From the IMG/VR virus record IMGVR_UViG_3300008262_006986, positions 45,066-109,065 of that record: a DNA stretch of 64,000 nt. One strand, given 5' to 3'. Of the stretch, positions 55,416-64,000 are shown piece after piece (the stretch's first letter is position 1; the number at the start of each line of letters is the position of its first letter). The translations under genes were made by a program, and so were the position numbers. The notes beneath the pieces are model-generated. The model was not told the DNA's origin, searched no databases, and was given only the letters and a program-made list of their open reading frames with translations. Source of the DNA: a virus.

Positions 55416-55912
55416 AAACACCACATGTTCACAATCCATTAGAAGGTAATAAACCTGATCTCGTTTTTAATCTTGATGATTGTGTTGGTGAAGCAGTAAG
55501 CATCATCATAATCCACAAAGACAGACCGTCTTACTTGAACTTATGCTTGCAGTCGATAGCTGTAAATTCAAGGAATAATTCTTATGAAGTAATTGTAGTT
55601 GATAACGCTTCTGGTCCAGAAACTCAATTATTTCTTGATGAAATACAAGAACAAGTAAAGGTTGTTAGAAATCCCAAGAATCTTTATTGGTCCGAAGCAG
55701 CCAATCTGGGGGTACAAGCTTCAGACCCTCGATCAAAGTATTTAATATTCATGCATTCAGATGTAGTAATTCTGAATCCATCTTGGATTGATGTGTTTGT
55801 AAATGTTGCGGAAGCAAATCAATCTGGCATGGTAGGATTGCAGATGGGATCGTACCAGATGGGAAATCAAAAAGTTGATTTCATTCAGGAATGGTGTATC
55901 AACGGGGGATAA
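55412..55912 (+). CDS. Short GT2 family glycosyltransferase, 166 aa
   Basis: GT-A nucleotide-binding half: 'VSIIIIHKDRPSYLNLCLQS', 'YEVIVVDNASGPETQ', and the metal-binding region 'LIFMHSDVVILNPSW' (x-D-S-D-like). It stops at 'QEWCINGG', where full GT2 enzymes (~250-300 aa) continue with the acceptor half. The stop is clean and the phoH ribosome-binding site overlaps it, so this is either a natural short form or a truncation. Confidence 0.75.
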   Translation: MKTPHVHNPLEGNKPDLVFNLDDCVGEAVSIIIIHKDRPSYLNLCLQSIAVNSRNNSYEVIVVDNASGPETQLFLDEIQEQVKVVRNPKNLYWSEAANLGVQASDPRSKYLIFMHSDVVILNPSWIDVFVNVAEANQSGMVGLQMGSYQMGNQKVDFIQEWCINGG

Positions 55913-55913
55913 A

Positions 55914-56603
55914 TTGAGCAAGAAAAAAACTGTCAGACAACCAAAAAGCCAACCAAGAATTACAGAAACCAGAGAAAAAAAATCAGGCACATTCCATATA
56001 GAATTTTTGAATTCTGAGCAAAAAAATGCATGGAAAACATTCGAAGAAAATGACATTATCTTTTGCCTCGGTGCAGCTGGTTCTGGTAAAACTTTTTTGA
56101 GTACAGCCTACGCTTGCCAAGCAATTTTGACTAAAAGTAAGAAAAAAATTACTTTGACAAGGCCAATTATTGAAAGTCAAGAAAGTCTTGGATATTTGCC
56201 GGGATCATTTTCTGAAAAAGTAGCGCCATATTTGATGCCGATGTATGATTCTCTCGATGATTTGGTTGGCAAAGCTGGCTTGCAAAGAGACATTATCAAC
56301 CACAGTATTGAGGTTTCACCTATCGCATATCAAAGAGGTAGGACGCATAAAGACGCTATTTGCCTTTTTGACGAAGCCCAAAATGCTACTTACATGGGAT
56401 TAAAACTGTTTTTAACCAGAATTGGAAGTAATGCTAAGCTGATTATCAATGGTGACCCCGCTCAATCGGACCTAAGAGGCCCTGTTGCCTTGATGGATAT
56501 CGTAAAACGACTGGAGGGAACTCCGGGAATAGCTGTTATTAGGTTTAGTGACAATGCAATTGTAAGGCATCCTCTGATTAAGACTATGTTGGAAAAATTA
56601 TGA
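55914..56603 (+). CDS. phoH: PhoH-like ATPase, 229 aa
   Basis: P-loop 'GAAGSGKT' near residues 52-59, then 'ITLTRPIIESQESLGYLPG', Walker B 'AICLFDEAQNAT' and 'LIINGDPAQSDLRG', typical of PhoH proteins. These are common in marine and large phages and are probably RNA-related SF1-type ATPases. TTG 55914 is chosen because GGGGG lies 5 bases upstream; the longer frame from 55875 overlaps the GT2 gene. A basic N-terminal stretch ('KKKTVRQPKSQPR') may bind nucleic acid. Confidence 0.85.
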   Translation: MSKKKTVRQPKSQPRITETREKKSGTFHIEFLNSEQKNAWKTFEENDIIFCLGAAGSGKTFLSTAYACQAILTKSKKKITLTRPIIESQESLGYLPGSFSEKVAPYLMPMYDSLDDLVGKAGLQRDIINHSIEVSPIAYQRGRTHKDAICLFDEAQNATYMGLKLFLTRIGSNAKLIINGDPAQSDLRGPVALMDIVKRLEGTPGIAVIRFSDNAIVRHPLIKTMLEKL

Positions 56604-56663
56604 TATTTAGTCGTGGTTTTTGCCTATATAAACTAGGTCAATAATGAAAGTACGAGAGAGGGC

Positions 56664-58109
56664 ATGCCATCAAAACGAAAAGTTCAAGATGATATTATAA
56701 ATCATTATGGAATTCAAACACCTGACATCCTTTTCGAAAAAAAGGATGGTGGCGTTCGCATACCTGATGATACGATAATTGCACAGACTCCATCCGTTTC
56801 TCCAATTGCTCCTTTTAGCCCCGGAGCACCTATTGTGCCTGTACCGACTCCGACTCCTCCGGGGCCGACACCAACGCCGACACCAACGCCTACGCCCACA
56901 CCTGCCCCGGTTCCTGTTCCGACACCGACTCCTTTAGTCCCGATACCGCCACCTATTCCAGCAGTATTTAAGAATCTCTGGTTGTGGGGTGATAACAGTT
57001 ATGGGCAACTTGGTAATTTTAATTTTCCATATGGATTTCCACCATCATATGGTTACCCCGTACAAACTATCGATAGTAATTTTTACTATTCTAAAATTTC
57101 TGCTGGTGGAAATCATTTTGGGGCAATTACCACAGATGGCTATTTGTGGATGTGGGGGATGAATGACAACGGACAGCTTGGAGATGGTACAAATATTACT
57201 CGTACATCTCCTGTTTTAATAGGAACTGCAAATAATTGGTCTGAAATATCTTGTGGAACATTTCATACAGCTGCAATAAAGAGCGACAATACACTTTTTA
57301 CTTGGGGTTATAATATAGCTGGTATTTTAGGACAGAATGATACGGATACGAGGAGTAGTCCTACGCAGGTTGGTTCGGATACAACTTGGTCTAGTGTTTC
57401 GTGTGGATATTTAAATACTGCTGCCATAAAAACGGACGGGACGCTTTGGGTGTGGGGAAATAACTCATACGGCCAGCTTGGAAATAATAATGATGGTTAT
57501 TTTGCGTTGCCTTTATTAACTCAAAAATACGAAAAATCTCCTATTCAAGTTGGTGCTGATACTGACTGGCATCAAGTTGCATGCGGAAAGTTCGTTGTTG
57601 CTGCCTTGAAAAATAATAGTTCAACAGGAGCAGAGCTATGGGTATGGGGAAATAATTCATATGGACAGCTAGGCACAAATGATACTGTTAATAGAAGCAG
57701 CCCTGTTCAAACAGTCATGGCAACTCAATCTTGGGTTTATGTAGACACAAGAAATTCACACACACAAGTCGTTGATTATGATGGCAAAATATGGGCTTTT
57801 GGAAATAATACCTTCGGACAGCTTGCTTCCCCAGATTTATTACCAAGAAGCTCTCCAGTACAAAATATAGTTGGTGGTTTTTTTACTAAGGTTGCAGCGG
57901 GTAGTAATCATGCAGCAGGTATTACAGATGATGGCCTTTTATGGACATGGGGGCTAGGAAGTAGTGGACAAATCGGTAATAACACTTATGGTATTCAATT
58001 TTCTCCAGTACAAACATTAGCTACAGGTGGAATTTGGACAAATGTTTCTGCTGGTTATAGTTTTACAGCTGGATTGGGAGAGATTCAGTTTGCACCTCCT
58101 AATAACTAG
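56664..58109 (+). CDS. RCC1-repeat beta-propeller protein with Pro/Thr linker, 481 aa
   Basis: A short N-terminal part (~45 aa) is followed by a Pro/Thr/Val linker ('TPTPTPTPAPVPVPTPTP', residues ~55-95). Then come about seven RCC1 repeats of ~50 residues with 'LWVWGNNSYGQLG' and 'RSSPVQ' in each, forming one seven-bladed propeller. In phages such proteins are likely fibre or receptor-binding parts. GAGAGAGGG precedes the ATG and CTATATAAAC lies in the leader, so late expression is likely. Confidence 0.85.
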   Translation: MPSKRKVQDDIINHYGIQTPDILFEKKDGGVRIPDDTIIAQTPSVSPIAPFSPGAPIVPVPTPTPPGPTPTPTPTPTPTPAPVPVPTPTPLVPIPPPIPAVFKNLWLWGDNSYGQLGNFNFPYGFPPSYGYPVQTIDSNFYYSKISAGGNHFGAITTDGYLWMWGMNDNGQLGDGTNITRTSPVLIGTANNWSEISCGTFHTAAIKSDNTLFTWGYNIAGILGQNDTDTRSSPTQVGSDTTWSSVSCGYLNTAAIKTDGTLWVWGNNSYGQLGNNNDGYFALPLLTQKYEKSPIQVGADTDWHQVACGKFVVAALKNNSSTGAELWVWGNNSYGQLGTNDTVNRSSPVQTVMATQSWVYVDTRNSHTQVVDYDGKIWAFGNNTFGQLASPDLLPRSSPVQNIVGGFFTKVAAGSNHAAGITDDGLLWTWGLGSSGQIGNNTYGIQFSPVQTLATGGIWTNVSAGYSFTAGLGEIQFAPPNN

Positions 58110-58212
58110 GATTTGGCGTTGGTAAAAAATTGGATTGGGAAATAATTTCAAAAATTATGTGAGTTTTTGATTTATGAAAAGTTAATAGTATAAGAGGTTT
58201 ATTGGAGAAAAA

Positions 58213-61200
58213 ATGGCTTGCAATGGTTTTTATTTTGGAGAATTCTTTAATGAAGTCCGTACTTTTCGGGCACAACTGAATCCAAATTATAGCCCTAATC
58301 CAGAAACTCTTATTAATGAACCGGCGTGTTCCAGTCTTAACATTGTGCCCAGCGGTACCCGTGAACTATGGGAAATATTTCCATTAGGTGATGATGCAAC
58401 GAGTGTAGGTTTTGACATAACTTTTGACAATAATTGTTGTGGATGTATTCAGTTATACGAGATTGGTCCAAGAGAATGCAATCTTGAGGGATTAGAGCCT
58501 TATCCATCGTGTCGAGGGGGAACTACTTCCTTATTGAGAGTAAGTAGGTTGGAGCCAACTCAGTCAGGTGGGTATCCAATATGGACAGAAGAAGGAACCA
58601 AGGTTTGCGAAGGTTGGCTTTTAGGGCAACTTTTATGTCAAAGAGTGCCTGAACCTGAAAGGGGAGAAACATTAAGACGCAATCGTGAGAAATTTGGTGA
58701 CCCTCCGATTTTTTTCAATGAGGAAACACGAAAATTACGGGTAACATACAGCAGTATGTTGCGAGAGGTGCCACCGGGATATCGAATTGGAGTTGGTGTA
58801 ATTGGAACAATTTACACATGCCCTTCTCCATCACCTAGTCCATCTCCCTCACCTGTGCCCGCACCTGTTCCAGTACCAACACCAACACCAGCCCCTGAGC
58901 CAGAATCAACTCCCGCACCACCAGAACCAACACCAACATATCAGATTTATACTTGGGGAACAAATTTAAATGGAGAGCTTGGAGATAATACTAGCGCAGC
59001 TTCGGGCGTAATTGCAAGAAGCTCACCAGTACAGGTTGGAGGACTCATACAAGATTGGGTTGATGTAGATGTAGGAAACTCATACAAAATTGCTCTTGAT
59101 TCCAACAGATACCTGTATGGGTGGGGATATCCAGTTTATGGTTATAGCGCACTTGGTCCTACAAACTCTTCTATTCCAATTCAGCTTGGTGGCTTGAAAT
59201 TCAATAAAATATCAGCTGGGGATACGAATTTTGCTGCTATTTCAAACACAGCCATTCTTTACATGGCTGGTAACAATACATTTGGTGAATGCGGTAGAAA
59301 TAATACAAATCCAGTAAATTTACTTTCTTCAACAAAAGTTGATATTGCTGATGTTTCAGTTGGCAAAAATCACACTTTGGCTGTTGATGTCTTTGGTAAA
59401 TTATGGGCATGGGGAATCAATGAATTTGGAGCCCTTGGTGATTCGACAACCACGAATAGAAGCAGCCCTGTTCAAATTGGCATAGATACAGATTGGCAAT
59501 ATGTTGCAGCTGGAGATAGGTTTAGTGCTGCTCTTAAGACAGACGGCACTCTTTACACTTGGGGATACAACTACATAGGTCAACTTGGAGATGATTCTGT
59601 TGTTAGTAAAAGTTCACCAATAAATGTGGCTATTTTGACTGGGCCTTGGAGTACTATTGCTGCTGGAGATGCACACTTAGCTGCAATTACCCGAACAGGA
59701 CAACTATGGTGTTGGGGAAGTAACATTTATGGAGCGTGTGGGGTTAATTATACTGGCTCTACATTAGCTTTTAGTTCTCCGGTACAGACCCAAGCGGGAG
59801 GATATAACTGGACTGCTGTTGATGCTGGCAGCAATTGGACTGGAGCCTTGAAGACTGATAATAGTCTCTGGAATTGGGGTCAAAATAATTTTGGGCAGCT
59901 TGGAACAAATAATAATGTTTCTTATGACTCTCCTGTCGAGACTATTGCTGGTGGCAATCAATGGTTTAAAGTTTCTGGAAATGCCTATGGTTCAGCAGGC
60001 TTGGGCATTTTGCCCTTGCCAACACCTTCTCCATCTCCGACTCCTACTCCGACCCCGACAGAAGGAAGTAATATTTGGGGTTCTGGTTACAATCAAAATG
60101 GAACTTTAGGTGATGGAACAATAGTTAGTAGAAGTTCCCCTGTTCAAAATATAGCAGCGGGATCATCATGGAAAGGTATATCTTCTGGCAACTTACATGC
60201 TGGAGCAATAGATTCCTACGATAAGTTGTGGATGTGGGGAGCAAATGGTTCTCGTCAGTTAGGTGGTAATTTCGGTCCTTTTGTTAATAGTCCTGTCAAT
60301 GTAACTACTGGCGCTTCTAATTGGAGTATGATATCTTGTGGTGGATTTCATACTACTGGAATAGGGAACGATCAGTCTTTGTGGACATGGGGCTACAATT
60401 ATTTCGGACAATGTGGAAATGGATATACAACAAATGTATTAAGTCCGAGTCTTTTAGATACTTCATATGATTGGAAATTTGTTTCAGCTGGAGCAAATTT
60501 TACAGCTGCAATAAAAGCTAGTGACAAAAGTCTTTGGCTCTGGGGAGATAATTACTGGGGGCAATTAGGCAATGGTATCCTTCTGCCTAGTGGTCATGGA
60601 GTAAGTCAGAGTTCTCCTGTGCAAGAAGCAACAAATTCACAATGGAGCCAAGTTTCGTGTGGCTACTATCATGCTGCTGCGATTGCTTATCCCTCGAATG
60701 AATTATATGTTTGGGGAAGAAATGACCAAGGTCAGCTTGGATTAAACGACACAGCAGACAGAATTATTCCAGACTTGTTGGTCGCAGGTGAGCAATGGGT
60801 CTATGTGTCTTGTGGTTTTTCAAATACGGCAGCTATTAGAAATAATGGACAATTATTTTGTTGGGGGGCTGGGGCAAGCGGTGTTTTGGGTGATGGTACT
60901 ACTTCAAGTAAATCATCGCCAGTTCAAACATACATCGGAGGTAATACATGGGTGCAAGTAAAATATGGAGTCAATTCTTCAAATGCTTGCGCTATAAAGT
61001 CTGATGGCTCTCTTTGGGTTTGGGGAAGTGGATATTACGGTGCTTTGGGAACAGACAATCAGTTACAATATACTTCCCCTGTCAATACTGTTGCAGACAT
61101 TACTACTCAATGGACTGAAATTAGTACTTTTCAGAACGGATTTTTAGCTTTATATGGTACTCCTCCGACTCCTGTGCCCGTCCCGACACCGACACCCACA

Positions 61201-61320
61201 CCTACACCGTCTCCGAGCCCAACACCGTCTCCGAGCCCATCGCCATCTCCGAGCCCATCACCATCTCCGAGCCCATCACCATCTCCGAGCCCATCACCAC
61301 ATCAGCTAGTAACAAAGTAG
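58213..61320 (+). CDS. Large RCC1-repeat protein with two propellers, 1035 aa
   Basis: A ~200-residue Cys-containing N-terminal domain ('DITFDNNCCGCIQLYEIG') is followed by a Ser/Pro linker ('SPSPSPSPSPVPAPVPVP'), a first RCC1 propeller (~residues 250-590), a 'TPSPSPTPTPTPT' linker and a second propeller (~620-1000). A long Ser/Pro tail repeats an 18-base unit. It ends with 'HQLVTK'. The same RCC1 units are seen in the previous gene, so these are paralogous. TTGGAG precedes the ATG. Probably a long modular virion or surface protein. The tail runs up against the Kelch ORF in another frame. Confidence 0.85.
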   Translation: MACNGFYFGEFFNEVRTFRAQLNPNYSPNPETLINEPACSSLNIVPSGTRELWEIFPLGDDATSVGFDITFDNNCCGCIQLYEIGPRECNLEGLEPYPSCRGGTTSLLRVSRLEPTQSGGYPIWTEEGTKVCEGWLLGQLLCQRVPEPERGETLRRNREKFGDPPIFFNEETRKLRVTYSSMLREVPPGYRIGVGVIGTIYTCPSPSPSPSPSPVPAPVPVPTPTPAPEPESTPAPPEPTPTYQIYTWGTNLNGELGDNTSAASGVIARSSPVQVGGLIQDWVDVDVGNSYKIALDSNRYLYGWGYPVYGYSALGPTNSSIPIQLGGLKFNKISAGDTNFAAISNTAILYMAGNNTFGECGRNNTNPVNLLSSTKVDIADVSVGKNHTLAVDVFGKLWAWGINEFGALGDSTTTNRSSPVQIGIDTDWQYVAAGDRFSAALKTDGTLYTWGYNYIGQLGDDSVVSKSSPINVAILTGPWSTIAAGDAHLAAITRTGQLWCWGSNIYGACGVNYTGSTLAFSSPVQTQAGGYNWTAVDAGSNWTGALKTDNSLWNWGQNNFGQLGTNNNVSYDSPVETIAGGNQWFKVSGNAYGSAGLGILPLPTPSPSPTPTPTPTEGSNIWGSGYNQNGTLGDGTIVSRSSPVQNIAAGSSWKGISSGNLHAGAIDSYDKLWMWGANGSRQLGGNFGPFVNSPVNVTTGASNWSMISCGGFHTTGIGNDQSLWTWGYNYFGQCGNGYTTNVLSPSLLDTSYDWKFVSAGANFTAAIKASDKSLWLWGDNYWGQLGNGILLPSGHGVSQSSPVQEATNSQWSQVSCGYYHAAAIAYPSNELYVWGRNDQGQLGLNDTADRIIPDLLVAGEQWVYVSCGFSNTAAIRNNGQLFCWGAGASGVLGDGTTSSKSSPVQTYIGGNTWVQVKYGVNSSNACAIKSDGSLWVWGSGYYGALGTDNQLQYTSPVNTVADITTQWTEISTFQNGFLALYGTPPTPVPVPTPTPTPTPSPSPTPSPSPSPSPSPSPSPSPSPSPSPSPHQLVTK
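61200..61299 (+). repeat. Tandem 18-bp Ser/Pro-coding repeats
   Basis: Units like TCTCCGAGCCCATCACCA recur in tandem and encode alternating Ser and Pro. As 18 is a multiple of three, gain or loss changes linker length but not frame. Confidence 0.8.
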
Positions 61321-61325
61321 ACAGG

Positions 61326-64000
61326 ATGCTCTACTACACAGAAACTATGTCGGCTGTTGTGGCCACCCTGTCGCAGGCAAGGGTTTACTCAGCGGGCACT
61401 ACAAACTCCTATTCTAAAGGATATATTTCAGGAGGCTACACAGGAGCATCTGTAAATACAACAGATCGCATCGCATATGCAGATGATACTATTGCTGCTG
61501 TCACTACAGCAGATTTATCTACTATAAGATCGGGAATGGCATCTTTGCATGGCAACAGCGCATACGGCTATTACGCTGGAGGCTATTCCTCTGCTCAGGT
61601 AGATACTTTTGATAAGATAGACTATTCAATTGACACAACTAATTCTCTTACATCTCCTGTATTATCCGAACAAAAAAGATACATGGGATCAGTATCTCAC
61701 GCTTGGTTGGACGGATATTTTATAGGTGGTTACAGTAGCGGGACCATGCTGCAAACAGCAGAGTTTTTGAATTACTCGAACGATACGCTAAATGCTGTTA
61801 CCACGGCAAAGATTGAAATTGCCACATCCGCTATGATAAGCATAGATGGAAACAACAATAAAGGATATCTTGCTGGTGGAGACACAGGCGCTGCAATTTT
61901 GTCTAATAGGATTTATGAGGTAAATTATAATACACAAGTAACAAGTCTTTTGACTACTGTAAATTTACAGCAAAGAGTATCAAGTTCTGCTGGCGCATCG
62001 GATTATTACAGTAGAGGTTATTTTTCAGGAGGAAATCAAGAAAACACGATAGTTGACACTACATATAGACTTGATTTTGCTACTAATGCCTTATCGCTAC
62101 TATCAGATCAAGCTCTTGATCAGCCAAGGGCAGGCCTCTCAGCTGTGAGCAGGGTTTTTGTTGAATTTGATTTTCCACCTCTAATTGGAGATGGAGATTA
62201 TGGGTACTTTGCTGGAGGAAGTTCGGTCGCCGGAACCGTAGTGTCAACTTTTGATAAAATAGATTATACGACTGAGGCTTTGGTAAGTACGACAGCAGCA
62301 TTTAATGTTGCCAGAGAAAAACAAGCGGGTTTATCAGAAAACATAACGGTTGGTTACTTTTCTGGTGGCAATACTGGTGCTTACATTCTTTCTACAGAAA
62401 GGCTCACATATTCTACAGATGTAGTTGATTTAGTGACAAGTTTGGATTTAGATACTGTTACTGACACACTAGGTGGAATATCACAAGGTATATCTAAAGG
62501 TTACTTCGTTGGCGGTTTCACAGGTAGTGAAACAGAAAATACTATCAAAGTATTGTTTGCCACAGAAACAAAACTTGCGTTGACAAGTGCGAACTTGGAG
62601 ACAGCAAGAAATGCCATGGGTACGATAGATGGAAATAGTTACAAGGGATATGTTGGTGGAGGCAGCATTGAAGCAGGCTTCGGCACAAGGTTGACAGAAA
62701 TATTCTACTATACTACTGAAATAAGTAGAAATACTGAATCAGCAAGCTTGACAGATGGCAAGAGATATTTAACTGGTATAGGAAACAGATTCGATAAGGG
62801 TTACTTTTTAGGTGGGATTGGAGAAAATTATGATTCCGTTGATACCATAGCTTTTGCTGTTGACACAACATCTGCTCTGACAAATGTGCTTAGTTCTGGA
62901 AGATATGCGTTGGCTGGGGTTAATTTAACCAAAGGTGGATACTCTAACGCAAAAGGTTTTATAGGTGGAGGAAGGAGTTCTTCTACTATTTCGGATGTAA
63001 TTGATAAAATTATATTTTCCACAGATGTAATTTCATCTTTATCGCCTGTTGTTTTGTCTCAAGCAAGATATGCTTTGGCTGCGGTTTCTCAGATCACAGT
63101 TCCGCAACCAATATACTTATCACAAGGCAACATATTAATTTCTGGAAATGCTCAATTCATAATTAATACAAATATAGACACACAGGGAACAATAATAATA
63201 TATGGCTCTGCAACTTTTTCATGTAATTCATATGCATATACATCTTCAGGTGGAGTGACTTTAGGTGGCACTTATAATAATTATAGCTTTACACTTTCTT
63301 TGCCGATAACTTATAAAGTATTAGCAGTTATAAATGTTTCCCTGCCTATATTTTACAGTATTGCACAAGAAATTTATTATGGTTATAGAATCGAAGGAGA
63401 GTGCTTAGACTTAACTAACTGTAATGGTCCATTCAATGAAGAATCTCCCGAATGTAGGAAAAGGTCTATTGTAACCTTGATTGCGAGAAGTCCCCGTGAG
63501 GCTTGCGAACAATTGAAAAAACAAAACTGGAATTGGCCAATTAAGAAGTTCCAAAAGTTCACAAAACCAGTCTATAAAAATGATGAACAGTATTTGATAG
63601 AGCAAGGAATTTTAAATGAATCTTGTCCTCAGTTGGAAGAGACTCCGTTTTGTTTTGATAGTGAATGTGCCGACTACTGCCTTGCGTATGACATAGTTGA
63701 AAATATATCTTTAGTTGGTACTGCTATACTTGAAAATTCTGAATATGTAGGTTCCGGCTCCTTGATCGTTTTCGGTTCTGCAAATTATCTTGGCAGCATA
63801 TATGGAGATTATTTGCATTATCCGAAAATAAATCCGGGTAGTGGTGCAACGGCAGGTTACTTTGCAGGGGGATCGACTGGATCAAACTATAACACAACAC
63901 AAGTATCCAGTATTTATAAAATAATATACGCAACAAATGTGATGGACGCATATACATCTAATTCTTTGTCACAAGCTAGATATGGTGGTGTAGGCTGCAC
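61326..64000 (+). CDS. Kelch-like repeat protein, runs past the window end (>890 aa)
   Basis: The frame is open from before 61326 to the last base. About twelve repeats of ~50-60 residues carry 'GYF.GG' turns (e.g. 'GYISGGYTG', 'GYYAGGYSS', 'GYFVGGFTG') followed by 'D.I.Y.T.T..L' and 'L..AR', as in Kelch-like propellers. Near 63090-63840 a different segment is inserted, with Cys residues and 'CRKRSIVTLIARSPREACEQL', before Kelch repeats resume. ATG 61326 is 5 bases after the RCC1 stop with ACAGG touching it. Repeat homology begins before this ATG, in the same frame, so the true beginning is unclear. Confidence 0.75.
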   Translation, partial: MLYYTETMSAVVATLSQARVYSAGTTNSYSKGYISGGYTGASVNTTDRIAYADDTIAAVTTADLSTIRSGMASLHGNSAYGYYAGGYSSAQVDTFDKIDYSIDTTNSLTSPVLSEQKRYMGSVSHAWLDGYFIGGYSSGTMLQTAEFLNYSNDTLNAVTTAKIEIATSAMISIDGNNNKGYLAGGDTGAAILSNRIYEVNYNTQVTSLLTTVNLQQRVSSSAGASDYYSRGYFSGGNQENTIVDTTYRLDFATNALSLLSDQALDQPRAGLSAVSRVFVEFDFPPLIGDGDYGYFAGGSSVAGTVVSTFDKIDYTTEALVSTTAAFNVAREKQAGLSENITVGYFSGGNTGAYILSTERLTYSTDVVDLVTSLDLDTVTDTLGGISQGISKGYFVGGFTGSETENTIKVLFATETKLALTSANLETARNAMGTIDGNSYKGYVGGGSIEAGFGTRLTEIFYYTTEISRNTESASLTDGKRYLTGIGNRFDKGYFLGGIGENYDSVDTIAFAVDTTSALTNVLSSGRYALAGVNLTKGGYSNAKGFIGGGRSSSTISDVIDKIIFSTDVISSLSPVVLSQARYALAAVSQITVPQPIYLSQGNILISGNAQFIINTNIDTQGTIIIYGSATFSCNSYAYTSSGGVTLGGTYNNYSFTLSLPITYKVLAVINVSLPIFYSIAQEIYYGYRIEGECLDLTNCNGPFNEESPECRKRSIVTLIARSPREACEQLKKQNWNWPIKKFQKFTKPVYKNDEQYLIEQGILNESCPQLEETPFCFDSECADYCLAYDIVENISLVGTAILENSEYVGSGSLIVFGSANYLGSIYGDYLHYPKINPGSGATAGYFAGGSTGSNYNTTQVSSIYKIIYATNVMDAYTSNSLSQARYGGVGC

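Noticed and set aside
55412-55912. GT2 gene broken by a recent frameshift
   Set aside because: The sequence after the stop encodes PhoH in another frame, with its ribosome-binding site over the stop. No missing acceptor half is visible nearby.
61200-61310. Phase-variable frameshift by repeat slippage
   Set aside because: The unit is 18 bases, so copy-number change keeps the frame. The frame break must have another cause.
1-64000. tRNA genes, which are common in large phages
   Set aside because: I looked for T-loop and acceptor patterns in the gaps and saw none. A tRNAscan run is needed to be certain.

Overview
The window reads as part of the genome of a large tailed dsDNA phage. It is AT-rich, densely packed, and has many overlapping start and stop codons. 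No rRNA, tRNA, integrase or plasmid functions were seen. Its replication and recombination set is T4-like: UvsW-, UvsX- and UvsY-like proteins, a gp32-like ssDNA-binding protein, a gp41/DnaB-like helicase, dNMP kinase, dCMP deaminase, dUTPase and ThyX. It also carries a family A DNA polymerase and a DnaE-type polymerase III alpha subunit, which is in two pieces. Several secreted proteins resemble beta-sandwich proteins common in Planctomycetota, and an ADP-heptose enzyme implies an LPS-bearing host. A planctomycete host is therefore an inference, not a demonstrated fact.

Layout. 1-2451: end of a UvsW-like helicase and unknown genes. 2452-2971: a promoter and a structured RNA with no protein. 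2972-11981: replication and recombination genes (PolA, sigma-like protein, helicase, UvsY-like, dCMP deaminase, gp32-like, UvsX), then an acyl carrier protein. 12-21 kb: amidoligase, Hel308-like helicase, dNMP kinase, TnsA-like nuclease, ThyX and small genes. 21-24 kb (minus strand): secreted proteins and a papain-like protease. 24-27 kb: HldE-like enzyme, an alpha/beta hydrolase, a phospholipase A2-like protein and small tagged proteins. 27-34 kb: a complete PrkA-YeaH-SpoVR set. 34-42 kb: an HNH endonuclease, then dnaE, whose first piece has an in-frame stop inside a GC-rich hairpin and whose two pieces are separated by about 2.9 kb of oxygenase and other genes. 42-46 kb: unknown genes and two GT-B-like glycosyltransferases. 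46-54 kb: translation and folding genes (bS21, peptide deformylase, IF3, GroES-like, DnaJ) among small unknowns. 54-56.6 kb: dUTPase, a short GT2 protein and PhoH. 56.6 kb to the end: very large RCC1- and Kelch-type beta-propeller proteins with Pro-rich linkers, probably surface or fibre proteins.

Four themes stand out. (i) At least nine otherwise unrelated proteins begin with a short motif like M-x-x-F-[KRS]-[ED]-[WF]-[LVI], which resembles the T4 capsid-targeting sequence of internal head proteins. They may be a set of injected effectors, including lipolytic enzymes. (ii) Late-type TATAAATA boxes lie only a few bases from start codons, and four divergent gene pairs start 15-27 bp apart, which suggests leaderless late mRNAs. 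The phage also encodes its own IF3, bS21 and deformylase, and yeaH appears to start at ATT. (iii) The dnaE hairpin with its in-frame stop, next to an HNH endonuclease, resembles the T4 gene 60/mobA bypass cassette. (iv) A complete host-type PrkA-YeaH-SpoVR stress module sits on the phage genome.
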